Shown: positions 24,570-33,088 of the stretch, one piece after another
Layout: every line of letters starts with the position of its first letter
Numbering within the stretch: the first letter of the stretch is position 1
Assembly (NCBI RefSeq): GCF_015057245.1
Contig: NZ_SVET01000012.1
Location: forward strand, 1-64,000
Direction: 5' to 3'
From: Pseudobutyrivibrio ruminis
Lineage (GTDB): Bacteria > Bacillota > Clostridia > Lachnospirales > Lachnospiraceae
Length of the DNA stretch: 64,000 bases
Translations under genes and position numbers: made by a program
The notes under the pieces: generated by a model
What the model saw: only the letters and a program-made list of their open reading frames with translations
Database searches by the model: none
What the model was told of the DNA's origin: nothing

Positions 24570-25631
24570 ATGAAAAAGAAAGTCTTATCTATGATGTTAA
24601 GTATGGTCATGGCTACTGCAATGCTAGTTGGTTGTGGTGCATCTTCAGATAATAATGAGACTATCAAAGAAGAGGAAACTGCAGCCAGTGCTGAGGGGCA
24701 GGTTTATAAAGTCGGTATCGTTCAGTATGTAGACGATGCTTCATTAAATCAGATTGTAGCCAACCTTGAGTCACAGCTTGATTTGCTTGCCAAGGAAAAC
24801 GGATGTACATTTGAGTATGAAGACTACTATTATAATGGCAATGCAGATTCAACCACAATCAACCAGATTGTTACTGAGCTCATTAATGACGAGGTTGATG
24901 TCATTGTACCAATTGCTACTCCTACAGCAATGATTTGTCAGGCGGCAACAGAGGATAATCAGATTCCAGTGGTGTTTGCAGCTGTATCAGATCCTGAGGC
25001 AGCAGGTCTTGTAGAGAGCAATGACGCACCAGGTGCAAATGTTACAGGTACATCTGATGCGTTAAATACAGAGGCAGTACTTGATTTAATGCTTGCACAG
25101 AATAGAGACTTGAATAAAGTAGGTTTACTTTATGATAAGGGGCAGGATGCATCAGCAGGACCAATCGAGGATGCAAAGAAGTACCTTGAGGCTGCTGGCA
25201 TCGAATATATTGAAAAGACAGGAAACACAAATGATGAGGTTATGCTTGCTGCAGATGCACTTGTTGCAGAGGGAGTAGAGGCTGTATTTACACCAACAGA
25301 CAACACTATTATGACAGCAGAGCTTGGCATCTACGAGAAGTTTATCGACGCTGGTATCCCACACTATTGTGGTGCAGATTCATTCGCTCTTAATGGCGCT
25401 TACCTTGGATATGGTGTAAACTATGCGACACTTGGCCAGGAGACTGCAAACATGGTTGCAGAAATCCTTGTAGAGGGTAAAGATCCAGCAACACTTCCAG
25501 TTAAGACTCTTGATAATGGAACAGCTACTGTTAACACTGAAACAGCAGCAGCCCTTAATCTAGATTATGATAAGCTTCGCGATATGTGCGATGGATTAGT
25601 TGAAGTGCAGACAGCGGAGGAATTTGATTAA
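24570..25631 (+). CDS. ABC importer substrate-binding lipoprotein (TrpX-like, PF04392 type)
   Basis: Extracytoplasmic solute-binding lipoprotein of 353 aa that delivers ligand to the permease encoded next. Signal peptide MKKKVLSMMLSMVMATAML with lipobox LVGC (lipidated Cys22). The mature part has the two-lobe fold of the ABC_sub_bind family (YKVGIVQYVDDASLN, DVIVPIATPTA, PVVFAAVSDP, GLLYDKGQDAS, AVFTPTDNT). Relatives import tryptophan or other aromatic amino acids in streptococci, but the ligand here is not proven. The gene overlaps the permease start (TAATG). The operator-like repeat at 24500 suggests regulation shared with the OPT and aspartokinase genes. Confidence 0.88.
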   Translation: MKKKVLSMMLSMVMATAMLVGCGASSDNNETIKEEETAASAEGQVYKVGIVQYVDDASLNQIVANLESQLDLLAKENGCTFEYEDYYYNGNADSTTINQIVTELINDEVDVIVPIATPTAMICQAATEDNQIPVVFAAVSDPEAAGLVESNDAPGANVTGTSDALNTEAVLDLMLAQNRDLNKVGLLYDKGQDASAGPIEDAKKYLEAAGIEYIEKTGNTNDEVMLAADALVAEGVEAVFTPTDNTIMTAELGIYEKFIDAGIPHYCGADSFALNGAYLGYGVNYATLGQETANMVAEILVEGKDPATLPVKTLDNGTATVNTETAAALNLDYDKLRDMCDGLVEVQTAEEFD

Positions 25632-26575
25632 TGTCTAGTATTTTTACAGTGTCGATTTTTCAAAGTGCTTTAGAACTAGGGTGTATATACGCCCTAGTTG
25701 CTTTGGCACTTTTTATTTCTTTTACAATACTTAATATTGCAGATTTGACAACAGATGGATGTTTCACATTAGGCTGTGCGGTTGGTGCCATGGTCACTTT
25801 AGCTGGGCATCCATTTCTTGCACTAATTGCTGCCATGGTGGCAGGTGCAATGGCGGGTTTTGTTACAGCCTTTTTGCAGACAAAGCTTGGGGTTGAATCA
25901 ATTCTTGCTGGTATCATTGTCAATACCGGGCTATACACAATAAATATTGCTGTTATGGGATTTTCTTCTATAGCAAATCTTTTTGGATGCGACACTTTAT
26001 TTTCCATAGGAAAGGATACTCTTGGTAGCACCTTCCTTGGGGACTGGTACAAGGTCATTTTGGTGGCCCTTATTGTTGCAGTGATATCCTCTATTTTATG
26101 GTGGTTTTTAGGTACCACTTTAGGTATGTCGATTCGTGCCACAGGTGACAATGCAGATATGGTCAAATCTTCATCTATTAATCCTACATTTACAATTACT
26201 GTAGGCCTTTGTCTTGCAAACTCACTTACTGGTCTTTCAGGAGCATTGATTGCTCAGTATCAAAAGTCGGCAGACATTAATATTGGAACAGGAATGGTTA
26301 CAATAGCCCTTGCATCGCTTATCATTGGTCAGACTTTGATAGGAAATAAGGGAAGTATGCTTCGTAGAATTTTAGGTACTATTTTAGGATCTGTGCTTTA
26401 TCGTTTTATTGTTGCAATAGCGCTCCGACTTTCTGTACCAGCAGAGGCATTAAAGCTTGTATCAGCACTTATTGTTGCTATCGCTATTGCGGCTCCTTAT
26501 GTAAGGAAAAAGGTTGCCCTTAAAAAGAGAGAGTTTGCAAACTATAGAGGCAATGTAAAGGGGGAGGTAAAGTAA
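25631..26575 (+). CDS. ABC importer permease (branched-chain/LivH-type fold)
   Basis: Integral membrane permease of 314 aa with 8-9 hydrophobic segments, BPD_transp_2 type, which partners the TrpX-like lipoprotein. A typical coupling segment (GTTLGMSIRATGDNADMVKS, about 158-177) is present for contact with the ATPase. It starts within the stop of the preceding gene and ends within the start of the ATPase gene (TAATG at both junctions), so the three subunits are translated as a coupled unit. Confidence 0.9.
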   Translation: MSSIFTVSIFQSALELGCIYALVALALFISFTILNIADLTTDGCFTLGCAVGAMVTLAGHPFLALIAAMVAGAMAGFVTAFLQTKLGVESILAGIIVNTGLYTINIAVMGFSSIANLFGCDTLFSIGKDTLGSTFLGDWYKVILVALIVAVISSILWWFLGTTLGMSIRATGDNADMVKSSSINPTFTITVGLCLANSLTGLSGALIAQYQKSADINIGTGMVTIALASLIIGQTLIGNKGSMLRRILGTILGSVLYRFIVAIALRLSVPAEALKLVSALIVAIAIAAPYVRKKVALKKREFANYRGNVKGEVK

Positions 26576-27375
26576 TGCTAAAAATTGATAATATCTCTAA
26601 AACCTTCAACCCTGGTACAGTTAATGAAAAAGCTGCACTCACAAATCTTTCTTTAGAGCTGAAAGATGGAGATTTTGCTACAATCGTTGGTTCAAACGGA
26701 GCAGGAAAATCAACAATGTTTAATGCCATTGCAGGAACATTTATTGTTGATGAGGGCAATATCTATTTGGACGATGAGGATATCACTTTCAAAAAGGAAT
26801 ATATGCGAAGCAGAGTCATTGGACATCTTTTCCAGGACCCTTTAAAGGGAACTGCTCCAAATATGACCATCGAAGAAAACATGGCTTTGGCATATCTTCG
26901 TGCTTCTCATTCTTCAGGAAAGCTGTTCTCAAGAATTAGCGCAAAGGATAAATCGCGCTTTAGAGAACAATTATCCTTGCTTGGAATGGGACTAGAGGAT
27001 AGAATGAAACAGCCGGTTGGTTTGCTTTCAGGTGGACAAAGACAAGCTCTTACACTTTTAATGGCTACATTTGTTACTCCAAAGCTATTGCTATTAGATG
27101 AGCACACCGCAGCCCTTGACCCAGCCACAGCAGAAAAGGTTTTGGACCTTACAAAATCTATTGTTAAGGAACAGGGAATAACTTGTCTGATGGTTACTCA
27201 CAACATGCATCAGGCACTTGAGGTTGGAAATCGTACCCTGATGATGAATGCAGGACACATTGTCTTTGACACCTCTGGAGAGGAACGTTCAAAGCTTACA
27301 GTTGCAGACCTTTTGGAGAAGTTCAAAACTGGAGCTGGGGAAGAATTAGACAATGATAGGGTTTTACTTTCATAA
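26575..27375 (+). CDS. ABC importer ATP-binding protein
   Basis: Cytosolic ATPase subunit of 266 aa powering the importer. Walker A GSNGAGKST (39-47), Q-loop in LFQDPLKGTAPN, ABC signature LSGGQRQA, Walker B LLLLDEHTAALDP and the switch His in VTHNMHQAL are all present. It is the last gene of the lipoprotein-permease-ATPase operon. No second nucleotide-binding gene is needed, since these transporters use a homodimer. Confidence 0.93.
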   Translation: MLKIDNISKTFNPGTVNEKAALTNLSLELKDGDFATIVGSNGAGKSTMFNAIAGTFIVDEGNIYLDDEDITFKKEYMRSRVIGHLFQDPLKGTAPNMTIEENMALAYLRASHSSGKLFSRISAKDKSRFREQLSLLGMGLEDRMKQPVGLLSGGQRQALTLLMATFVTPKLLLLDEHTAALDPATAEKVLDLTKSIVKEQGITCLMVTHNMHQALEVGNRTLMMNAGHIVFDTSGEERSKLTVADLLEKFKTGAGEELDNDRVLLS

Positions 27376-27392
27376 CTTTTATGCAAGTTACC

Positions 27393-27410
27393 ACTTTAAA
27401 TCACTAAAGT
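27393..27410. promoter_or_regulatory. ACTTTA-N6-TAAAGT operator-like site (aspartokinase)
   Basis: Same 6-6-6 arrangement as the site at 24500, placed 60 nt upstream of the aspartokinase start, next to an AT-rich TATTATATTATAA stretch that probably contains the -10. Confidence 0.6.
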
Positions 27411-27469
27411 GTTTTAGTATTATATTATAACCGAGCTATATCTATATAAAACAGGAAGAGGAAATAATA

Positions 27470-28792
27470 ATGAAAAAGGTAGTTAAATTTGGCGGAAGTT
27501 CATTAGCTGATGCAGGTCAGTTTAAGAAGGTTGGGGACATCATCCGCGCAGACGAAAACAGGGTATTTGTAGTACCATCTGCACCAGGAAAGAGAAATAG
27601 CAAAGATACTAAAGTTACAGATATGCTTATTGCCACATATGAGGCAGCAAAAGCAGGCAAGGATGTTACAGAAAACCTTGCAGCAATTAAGGCAAGATAC
27701 GATGAAATCATTACAGGTCTGGACTTAAAAGGCTTTTCTCTTGATGAGGATTTTAAAAAGATTGCCGCTGATATTAAAGAAGACCTTTCATTAGACTATT
27801 TAGCAAGCCGTGGAGAGTTCCTTAACGGCAAGATTATGGCAGAATATTTAGGCTATGATTTCATCGATGCAAAGGATGTTATTTTCTTCAACGAAGAAGG
27901 ACAGCTTAACGCATATAAAACAGAAAAGACAATGTCAAAGGCCCTTGAGGAACATCCACATGCTGTTATTCCAGGCTTCTACGGATGCGGTAAAGATGGC
28001 AAAGTTAAGACTTTCTCACGCGGTGGTTCTGATGTTACTGGCTCAATCGTCGCAGGTGCTGCAAAAGTTGATGTATATGAGAACTGGACTGATGTTTCAG
28101 GTTTCTTGATTTGCGACCCACGTATCGTAAAGAATCCAGTTGCTATGCAGACAATCACCTACAGAGAGCTTCGCGAGCTTTCTTATATGGGCGCTTCAGT
28201 GCTTCATGAAGATGCTATCTTCCCAGTTCGCTCAGCAGGTATTCCTATCAATATCAAGAACACTAACAAGCCAGATGATGAAGGTACATGGATTGTAGAA
28301 AGCACTGGACAGCGCAATGAATATGTCATCACAGGTATTGCTGGTAAGAAGGGCTTCTGTACAGTTCTTATTACTAAGTCACTTATGAACTCTGAGGTAG
28401 GTTTCTGTAGAAAGGCTCTTCAGGCGTTTGAGGACAATGGAATTTGTATCGAGCATATGCCTTCAGGTATCGATACTATGACTGTAGTTGTTCACGAGGA
28501 TGAGTTCATCAATAAGGAGCAGGCTGTAGTTTCAGCTATCCACAGAAACTGTTCACCAGACTCTATCGAAATCGAGTCAGATCTTGCACTTATTGCAGTT
28601 GTAGGCCGTGGTATGAAAAACACTCGTGGTACTGCCGGCAGAATCTTTGCAGCACTTAGCCATGCCCATGTAAATGTACGTATGATTGATCAGGGCTCTT
28701 CCGAGCTTAATATCATAATTGGTGTGGAAAATGCAGATTTTGAAGCAGCAGTTAAAGCTATCTACGATATTTTTGTAACTACAAAGTTATAA
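27470..28792 (+). CDS. Aspartate kinase
   Basis: Catalyses the first step of the aspartate pathway (lysine, threonine, methionine, diaminopimelate): ATP-dependent phosphorylation of aspartate. The 440-aa monofunctional enzyme has the amino-acid-kinase start VKFGGSSLA (5-13), the aspartate-binding SRGEFLNGK, the FSRGGSDVTGS loop, and two C-terminal ACT domains (about 300-440; VLITKSLMNSEVGF and LIAVVGRGMKN), the usual site of feedback inhibition. It stands alone with its own promoter and the shared operator-like repeat. dapL of the same pathway is 19 kb away. Confidence 0.93.
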   Translation: MKKVVKFGGSSLADAGQFKKVGDIIRADENRVFVVPSAPGKRNSKDTKVTDMLIATYEAAKAGKDVTENLAAIKARYDEIITGLDLKGFSLDEDFKKIAADIKEDLSLDYLASRGEFLNGKIMAEYLGYDFIDAKDVIFFNEEGQLNAYKTEKTMSKALEEHPHAVIPGFYGCGKDGKVKTFSRGGSDVTGSIVAGAAKVDVYENWTDVSGFLICDPRIVKNPVAMQTITYRELRELSYMGASVLHEDAIFPVRSAGIPINIKNTNKPDDEGTWIVESTGQRNEYVITGIAGKKGFCTVLITKSLMNSEVGFCRKALQAFEDNGICIEHMPSGIDTMTVVVHEDEFINKEQAVVSAIHRNCSPDSIEIESDLALIAVVGRGMKNTRGTAGRIFAALSHAHVNVRMIDQGSSELNIIIGVENADFEAAVKAIYDIFVTTKL

Positions 28793-28844
28793 TCTGACAT
28801 ATTTTACAAATTCTTATTAATATCAAAAAACTCTATTTTCATTA

Positions 28845-28873
28845 TTGACTAAACAATTAAATTGTCTTATATT
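28845..28873 (+). promoter_or_regulatory. Sigma-A promoter of the surface amylase gene
   Basis: TTGACT (-35), exact 17-nt spacer, TATATT (-10). The next base pair pattern begins a hairpin, so the transcript would start with or just inside a stem-loop. Confidence 0.7.
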
Positions 28874-28930
28874 CTTGTTATTGGGGATTGAAAAAATCCC
28901 CAATAATCAAGATGCGCAACCAATTGCGCA
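28874..28930 (+). promoter_or_regulatory. Structured 5' leader of the amylase mRNA: two tandem hairpins
   Basis: Hairpin 1 pairs CTTG..TTATTGGGGATT with AATCCCCAATAA.CAAG (28874-28911, loop GAAAA). Hairpin 2 pairs TGCGCAA with TTGCGCA (28913-28919 and 28924-28930). There is no T-run after either, so these are more likely 5'-stabilising or regulatory hairpins than terminators. The start codon is about 90 nt further on. Confidence 0.5.
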
Positions 28931-29017
28931 ACAACTTAATAATGTTTCAATTTTGGAGCTTTAGTTATTAGGCCGACTAAGGATTCAAAGCATGTAATGG
29001 AAAGGGAGGTTCTATTC

Positions 29018-32000
29018 ATGAAAAGAATGGGGAAGGTGACAAAACGAATTGTCACAGTCTGCATTGCTTTTGCTATGTTACTAGGATTACCTGGTGCAAA
29101 TCTAGCAATGCTATCAGAAAATGGCCTAAACACAGTTCAGGCCGCATCAAAGGTCAGCAGAGAGTCGGTTCACGACGGAGCTATTCTTCACGCATTTTGT
29201 TGGAATTTTAATACTATCAAGGAGAATATGGCAGATATTGCAGCTGCAGGATATACAGCTGTCCAAACATCACCTATTAATGATTGCCTGTCTACAGAGC
29301 CAGGTCTTACTTTGTATAGTGATTCTGGTAAGTGGTATTACCATTATCAGCCTACTGATTGGGTTATTGGAAACTACCAGCTTGGCACAAGGGATGAGTT
29401 TAAGGCTATGTGCGAAACCGCCGATGAATATGGAATCGCTGTAATAGTTGATATTGATCCAAATCATACAACACCATTATTCAATCAAATCAGTCAAAAA
29501 TTCCTTGATGCTGTAGGTGCAAGCTACGATGATGTAACTAATCTTTATCACATCAATGGCTCAGATGTATCAAGAAATATTGATTACAGTGATAGAGTGT
29601 CAGTTGTTTATGACCCAATGGGTGGTTTGCCAGATGTTGATACAGAAAGTGACGCTTTCCAGGCATATTTCTATCAGTTCTTAGCAGATTGTATTGATTG
29701 CGGTGCTGATGGATTCAGAATTGATACTGCAAAGCATATTGCACTTCCAGATGATGGAGTTCCAGAAGCTTATGCAGGTCAGGAAGATAGAAATGATTTC
29801 TATCCAAATATGAAGTCATATATTGATGATTTAGATACAGTGGACTATGAAGATTTGTTTGTATATGGAGAAGTTCTTCAGGGTGATACAGACAGACTTG
29901 CAGCATATCAGGATATGCTTGGAGGAACTACAGCCAGCAACTACGGTGCGAAAATCAGAAGTGCTGTTTCATCAGGTTCACTTTCTGCAAGCAAACTAGA
30001 AAGCTATGGCATTAGCGATGATACAACTACAGGAACAACCTATACAGCTGATTCCGACAAGCTTGTTACTTGGGTTGAATCACATGACAACTACATAAAT
30101 GACAAATCTTATAACACAGTTGATGACACTGAGGTAATCCTTGGTTGGGCTATAATTGCTTCAAGAGAAGCTGGAACACCACTGTTTTTCAGCCGACCAA
30201 ATAACAGCTCTGCTGAAAATCCTTGGGGAGATAATGTTCTAGGCGCAGCAGGTTCAGATTTATATAAAGATCCTCAGGTTGTTGCAGTTAATAAGTTTAG
30301 AACTGCCATGGCAGGCGAGGATGAATACCTTAGAAATCCAAATGGAAATAATTCTGTTCTCATGGTTGAGAGAGGTACAAAGGGAGCTGTTATAATCAAC
30401 GGTTCTGATGAAACATTTGACCTAGAATCAGAGACAAATCTTGCAGATGGCACATACATTAATTCTGTTGAAGGTGAAGATAGCATCTTTACAGTGCAGG
30501 ATGGAGTTATTTCTGGAAAAATAGCAGCAAAGTCAGTTGTTGTTCTTGATGAAGCAACTGATGGGGAGTATTCCACGCTGTTCTTCTTTAACTCAAAACA
30601 GTGGTCTTCTGTTAGTGCCATTGTTGATGATAATACTTATGATTGTGATAGCACTGGTGATGGTTGGTGGAAAGTTACCATTCCATCAGAAGAATTCGAA
30701 GTAGTATTTACAGATGGAACAAGCAAATCAGATAAGTTTTCAATTACAAGTACTTCAGGAAAATATTTGACTGGAGAAAACAGCACTTGCTACATGACAA
30801 AGGCTGAGGCAGAAAAGGCAATTGGCGTTGTAACCACATCAGTGTATTTCTATAACACAGAGGAATGGTCAACAGTTAAAGCCTATGCTTGGCTGGATGG
30901 TGGTGCACAGATTTTTGGAGGATGGCCAGGAGCTACAGCTAAAAATGAGGGAGACTATTGGTGGAGAGCTGATGTCAAGCTTATGAGCGACGATGATTTC
31001 TCTATCATATTTAATAACGGCTCTGGCGCACAGACTGTAGATATAAAGATTTCCGATAAGACATATATCGCTTTAGATGGTGGTAGCAGCAATGGAAATC
31101 TTACAGTAGGTCTTTACAGTTCAAAGGATGAGGCTATGGATGCTACTGGAATTTATCCGGATAAGACTACTGTTTACTTCTATAACACAAAGGGCTGGGA
31201 GACAGTTGGAGTTTATACATGGGGTGCAGTAAGCCTTGGGGATTGGCCAGGCCAGGAGGCAACCTATGATGGCGATGATTGGTGGAAGATGACCATCAAC
31301 GCGGCACCAGGTGATGACTTCAATATCATTTTCAATGACATGGGAAAAGGTAGTCAGACTGGTGATTTAAAGGTTACAAGTATTAAAAATGTTTACTTCT
31401 GGGGCAGCAATGCCTATGGCTCAAAGGAAGAAGCTGAAGCAGCCGCAAAAGCAGCATCAGAGCGAGAAGCTGAAGAAGTTGAAGAAGAGGATGGATACAC
31501 TCTAGTATATTTCTACGATGAAAATCAGTGGGATGATGTATATGTATATGCTTGGGGAGGCAATTACAACAATTGCATTGGCGATTGGCCAGGTACCCAG
31601 ATGACATTTATTGGCGATAATTGGTACGCTGCAAATGTATTAACAGAAGCAATTGAAAAAACTGATTTACACTTAATCTTCAATAATGGTAATGGAACAC
31701 AGTTAGACGACAATGTAATGACAGACAAGACAAAGCTTTACTTTGTATCTAGAAGCACTGATGCATTTTCTTCTAAAGATGAGGTTATGGAGCTAGTTGG
31801 AAAAACCACAGAAGAAGATGACGATGATGATAATGATGTAACATACAAAGATGTAGAGGAAGAGACAGAAGTAGCTGATGGCATGGTTCGTGTGTACTAT
31901 CAGCTGGGTGCAGATTGGGATAGCGATGTATTTATGTATGCATGGCTGAAACAGGCTGATGGAAATAGTGGAGGCTTACCTTTAGGAGAGTGGCCAGGAA

Positions 32001-32998
32001 CCAAGATGACTCATATCGGAAAAGGTTGGCATTATGTGGATATTCCAGAGGAATACTGGAATATGCGCGGGGAGAGCGAAGAGTTGTCTGAAGATGAAGA
32101 AGATGTAGAAGAGGAAGAACCAACAGAGGTAGATGAAGACAACGAAGATATTGAAGAAGAGTTGCCAGAAGAGAGTAGTGATGAAGAATTTGATGAAGAA
32201 GTAGAAGAGGATGCTGATGCTCAAGAGGAAGAAGCAGTAGAAGAGGATGCTGATACTCAAGAGGATGAAGCAGAAGATGAGGGGTTAACTATAGCAAGTA
32301 ATAATGTGTATGTGGTAGGTGATACAGGCTGCACATTAAAGCTAATTATTAACGATAAAGGAACTCATCAGCAGATTGACGACGCGGAGACTTTAGTAAC
32401 AACTAATCGTCCAACAGATGAAGAGCTTGGAAAGACAACAGAGGCCACAGATGACAATAAGGAAGAGAATAACACTTCTAATAATGAGAGCTCTACAAGC
32501 GCAGGCCAGACAAGTTCATCATCAAGCTCAAGCCAGGCAAGCACAAGTACATCAAGTAGCGCAACTTCATCAACAAGTACAAGTACATCAAGCTCATCAA
32601 CAAGTGTAAGTGCTTCTACAAGCACAGATGAAACAGCTGCTACAGATGCTACAACTACTACAGACAATACAGCTACAGCAGACACTGAGTCAGAAACTCC
32701 TAATGAGAAGACTACAGTTACAAAGACTGCATCAAATGCTACTAAGGAATCATCAAAGGATACAACCTCAGATGATTCTAATACTACAGCTTTAACTGCA
32801 ACTACAGAGGAAGCTGATAGCAACACAGATTCTCAGAGCATTCAGGATGCAGAAACACCAGCAGCAGCTACTGAAACAGAAAGCGGAAATACTGCACTTG
32901 TTATAGTACTAATAGTAGTGATGATAGCATTTGCCGGTGGAGGAGCTTTTGTGATATCTCAGGGAGGATTGGCAAGATTCTTAACTAAGAAAAAATAA
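29018..32998 (+). CDS. Cell-surface alpha-amylase (GH13) with CBM26-like repeats and C-terminal anchor
   Basis: Secreted starch-degrading enzyme of 1326 aa held at the membrane. It has a signal peptide (about 1-36, cleavage near TVQA-AS) and a GH13 barrel with the catalytic triad Asp236 (GFRIDTAKH), Glu285 (YGEVL) and Asp357 (ESHDNY), plus VIVDIDPNH. Five starch-binding modules like CBM26 follow, at about 517-590, 607-695, 716-795, 826-911 and 955-1131, each with FYN..W..V.AYAW and GDWPG-type motifs. A Ser/Thr linker, one TM helix and a KKK tail end it. The fifth module is split by a ~70-residue Glu/Asp tract (about 1017-1088). The ATG at 29018 follows GGGAGGT; an earlier in-frame ATG at 28997 lacks a site. 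Oligosaccharides made here suit the GH13 enzyme and phosphorylase elsewhere in the window. Confidence 0.93.
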   Translation: MKRMGKVTKRIVTVCIAFAMLLGLPGANLAMLSENGLNTVQAASKVSRESVHDGAILHAFCWNFNTIKENMADIAAAGYTAVQTSPINDCLSTEPGLTLYSDSGKWYYHYQPTDWVIGNYQLGTRDEFKAMCETADEYGIAVIVDIDPNHTTPLFNQISQKFLDAVGASYDDVTNLYHINGSDVSRNIDYSDRVSVVYDPMGGLPDVDTESDAFQAYFYQFLADCIDCGADGFRIDTAKHIALPDDGVPEAYAGQEDRNDFYPNMKSYIDDLDTVDYEDLFVYGEVLQGDTDRLAAYQDMLGGTTASNYGAKIRSAVSSGSLSASKLESYGISDDTTTGTTYTADSDKLVTWVESHDNYINDKSYNTVDDTEVILGWAIIASREAGTPLFFSRPNNSSAENPWGDNVLGAAGSDLYKDPQVVAVNKFRTAMAGEDEYLRNPNGNNSVLMVERGTKGAVIINGSDETFDLESETNLADGTYINSVEGEDSIFTVQDGVISGKIAAKSVVVLDEATDGEYSTLFFFNSKQWSSVSAIVDDNTYDCDSTGDGWWKVTIPSEEFEVVFTDGTSKSDKFSITSTSGKYLTGENSTCYMTKAEAEKAIGVVTTSVYFYNTEEWSTVKAYAWLDGGAQIFGGWPGATAKNEGDYWWRADVKLMSDDDFSIIFNNGSGAQTVDIKISDKTYIALDGGSSNGNLTVGLYSSKDEAMDATGIYPDKTTVYFYNTKGWETVGVYTWGAVSLGDWPGQEATYDGDDWWKMTINAAPGDDFNIIFNDMGKGSQTGDLKVTSIKNVYFWGSNAYGSKEEAEAAAKAASEREAEEVEEEDGYTLVYFYDENQWDDVYVYAWGGNYNNCIGDWPGTQMTFIGDNWYAANVLTEAIEKTDLHLIFNNGNGTQLDDNVMTDKTKLYFVSRSTDAFSSKDEVMELVGKTTEEDDDDDNDVTYKDVEEETEVADGMVRVYYQLGADWDSDVFMYAWLKQADGNSGGLPLGEWPGTKMTHIGKGWHYVDIPEEYWNMRGESEELSEDEEDVEEEEPTEVDEDNEDIEEELPEESSDEEFDEEVEEDADAQEEEAVEEDADTQEDEAEDEGLTIASNNVYVVGDTGCTLKLIINDKGTHQQIDDAETLVTTNRPTDEELGKTTEATDDNKEENNTSNNESSTSAGQTSSSSSSSQASTSTSSSATSSTSTSTSSSSTSVSASTSTDETAATDATTTTDNTATADTESETPNEKTTVTKTASNATKESSKDTTSDDSNTTALTATTEEADSNTDSQSIQDAETPAAATETESGNTALVIVLIVVMIAFAGGGAFVISQGGLARFLTKKK

Positions 32999-33031
32999 TA
33001 CATAATAGTGTAAAGATGGGTGAATTTTTTG

Positions 33032-33060
33032 TTTCCTCAAAAGGCTACATATGGTATACT
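33032..33060 (+). promoter_or_regulatory. Possible promoter of the pyr operon
   Basis: Good -10 TATACT with a poor -35 TTTCCT at 17-nt spacing, 29 nt before the pyrC start. No PyrR-type attenuator is visible in the short leader. Confidence 0.4.
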
Positions 33061-33088
33061 ACCTACAGTTTAGGAAGGAAGGTACAGT

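Noticed and set aside
32500..32640. Low-complexity repeats with open frames on both strands
   Set aside because: They encode the Ser/Thr linker of the surface amylase; the antisense frames have biased compositions and no ribosome sites.
33000..33088. PyrR-type attenuator upstream of pyrC
   Set aside because: The leader is only about 25-30 nt after the possible promoter and has no antiterminator/terminator pair.
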